A stretch of DNA of 6,668 nucleotides from contig PARL01000001.1 in NCBI GenBank assembly GCA_002711465.1, forward strand, positions 1 to 6,668, given 5' to 3'. Of the stretch, positions 5,363-6,668 are shown in pieces. The notes under the pieces are model-generated. The model was not told the DNA's origin and ran no database searches. It worked only from the letters and a program-made list of their open reading frames with translations. The position numbers were made by a program, and so were the translations under genes. Every line of letters starts with the position of its first letter. The stretch's first letter is position 1. The DNA is from Fidelibacterota bacterium. GTDB taxonomy: Bacteria > Fidelibacterota > Marinisomatia > SCGC-AAA003-L08 > D37C17.

Positions 5363-6668
5363 TTTTTTCTTTTCTACGTGATATTGATGATTTGATGATC
5401 ATTATCACAATAATTATTATATTAAAAATAGAAAATACATCACCATATTTTGTATAAAATGTTTTTTTGTCTGAAGAAATAATTTCTGCTTCTAATACAC
5501 CCTCTTTATTGAACTCAATTTTTTCAGTAATGTTCCCATATGAATCAACAACCATAGTAACACCTGTATTTGCACATCTTGCAACATATCGTCTGTTTTC
5601 AATTGCTCTAAAAATACATCTGTCTGCATGCTGATCTAACTGCGGGTTTCTTGGATACCACCCATCATTTACAATATATGTAATAAATTCTGCACCTTGA
5701 TTTACAAATTTTCTAGTTAAATCAGGGAAAACAGATTCAATGCATATCATAGATGCAAAATTAATTCCATCAACTGAAAACATTGTTAATTCATTTCCAA
5801 TATCAAAATTAGATATATTTGATTGAAATCCTATATTAAGACCGATAATATTAAAAATATCTGGTGTTCTTTCGACATTTGGAACTAATTTCTGCTTATT
5901 AAATATAGATATAATAGAATCTGATTTAAACAGTAATGCAGAGTTATATCTCTTATTATCAATTCTTAAATCTGCTCCTGCTACTAGTGAAAATTTAGAA
6001 TTTTTTAAAAAATTATTCATCTTAGATGATAAAGATGAATTATAAGTACCGCCCTTTAAAAAGGCACCTGAAATACTACTTTCAGGCCATATAATCAAAT
6101 CTGCTATATGGTTAGAAGGCTTATTAGAGAGATTTATTAATTTATTAAGTGATCCTCTTAAAGACCTTCTTTTTTCCTCAAGTGCAATATTTGGTTGAAT
6201 TAATTTTATTTTTATTTTATCACCATTTATTTTATGGTTAGTTTTTAAAATTGAACCTGAAATCCATGGAAATAAAAAAACTATTACTAAAATGAACATA
6301 TTTTTAAAATTTATTTTCGAATAAAGATTTAGAATTAAAACATTTAATAAAACAATCCAAAATGTTAAACCAAAAATACCAGTGTATTCAATAATTTGAG
6401 AAATTATAAGAAAATCTGTTTGAGAGTAAGATAAAGAGTTCCACGCGGACCCATAAAAACCTAAAGATCTAACGTACTCTATTGAAACGATTATAAATGG
6501 TAAGGAAATAATGCTAAAATTTAATTTTCTTTTTAAATAAAAATAAATGCCATAAATAGTAAAAATATTTATTGTTAAAACTAATACAACTAATATCATA
6601 ATTAGATATCTTAAAATTTGACTATCTAATCCAATATTATCTGAAATCCAAAAAAAGAAAATTAGGTG
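5349..6668 (-). CDS. lnt: Apolipoprotein N-acyltransferase (5' end outside window)
   Basis: The reading frame is open to the right edge: 23 further codons without a stop precede the internal ATG at 6599, so the gene is cut by the window. Visible are 439 residues; full-length family members have about 500, so roughly 60-100 N-terminal residues (the first membrane helices) are missing. The enzyme transfers the third acyl chain to the N-terminal cysteine of lipoproteins at the inner membrane, the last step of lipoprotein maturation. Numbering from the ATG at 6599, hydrophobic helices occupy about 1-115, with the family motif E-Y-V-R-S-L-G-F-Y-G-S-A-W (41-53). A nitrilase-like domain spans about 130-375 and a final membrane helix about 388-403. 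The catalytic triad is present: E173 (W-P-E-S), K235 (F-N-K-Q-K-L-V-P) and C286 (M-I-C-I-E). The K-L-V-P-N-V-E version of the lysine motif resembles Bacteroidota-type enzymes rather than the L-V-P-F-G-E of Proteobacteria. It overlaps the next gene by 14 bases. Confidence 0.94.
   Translation of the reverse strand, partial: HLIFFFWISDNIGLDSQILRYLIMILVVLVLTINIFTIYGIYFYLKRKLNFSIISLPFIIVSIEYVRSLGFYGSAWNSLSYSQTDFLIISQIIEYTGIFGLTFWIVLLNVLILNLYSKINFKNMFILVIVFLFPWISGSILKTNHKINGDKIKIKLIQPNIALEEKRRSLRGSLNKLINLSNKPSNHIADLIIWPESSISGAFLKGGTYNSSLSSKMNNFLKNSKFSLVAGADLRIDNKRYNSALLFKSDSIISIFNKQKLVPNVERTPDIFNIIGLNIGFQSNISNFDIGNELTMFSVDGINFASMICIESVFPDLTRKFVNQGAEFITYIVNDGWYPRNPQLDQHADRCIFRAIENRRYVARCANTGVTMVVDSYGNITEKIEFNKEGVLEAEIISSDKKTFYTKYGDVFSIFNIIIIVIMIIKSSISRRKEKNENF

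Noticed and set aside
6597..6599. ATG at 6599 as the true start of lnt
   Set aside because: The frame stays open for 23 more codons to the window edge, the protein would be about 100 residues short for the family, and the extra residues are hydrophobic as expected for Lnt helices.

Overview
This is an AT-rich bacterial chromosomal segment, densely packed with genes, from a diderm (outer-membrane) organism. Three observations point to the Fibrobacteres-Chlorobi-Bacteroidetes side of the tree: a secreted protein with a type IX secretion (T9SS) C-terminal sorting domain containing a YPNPFNP motif, a protein with a FISUMP (Fibrobacter succinogenes major paralogous) domain behind a single dockerin-like calcium loop, and an apolipoprotein N-acyltransferase. 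The combination of YPNPFNP tails, 'D-A-N-D-D-G' half-dockerins and very AT-rich compact genes most resembles marine Marinimicrobia (SAR406). That placement is inference from protein style; Bacteroidota, Ignavibacteriota or Calditrichota cannot be excluded.

Plus-strand half (1-2917). The 3' end of a short-chain dehydrogenase (SDR) gene overlaps by 11 bases the start of uvsE, a UV damage endonuclease. Thirty-two bases later comes a 410-residue secreted protein: cupredoxin domain, two DUF4397 domains, T9SS tail. A clear intrinsic terminator follows. Then come a four-helix DoxX-like membrane protein and, 6 bases on, a possible 34-residue single-helix peptide.

Minus-strand half (2919-6668). Read in the direction of transcription: lnt (apolipoprotein N-acyltransferase, running in from beyond the right edge), overlapping by 14 bases a secreted DUF5683-like protein, then tRNA-Arg(UCU) and a strong intrinsic terminator. 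A second unit follows: the FISUMP protein, a DUF2237 protein and cytidine deaminase (cdd). This unit meets the plus-strand genes tail to tail, with one base between stop codons if the small ORF is real and 112 bases if not.

Themes are DNA repair and nucleotide salvage (uvsE, cdd) and envelope biogenesis or secretion (lnt, DUF5683-like, T9SS cargo, FISUMP). There is no gene-free stretch above 100 bases and no sign of mobile elements, CRISPR, phage genes or a defence system. I found no convincing previously undescribed system. The most interesting items are the architecture of the cupredoxin protein, a UvsE variant position, the DUF2237-cdd pairing and the small convergent ORF.
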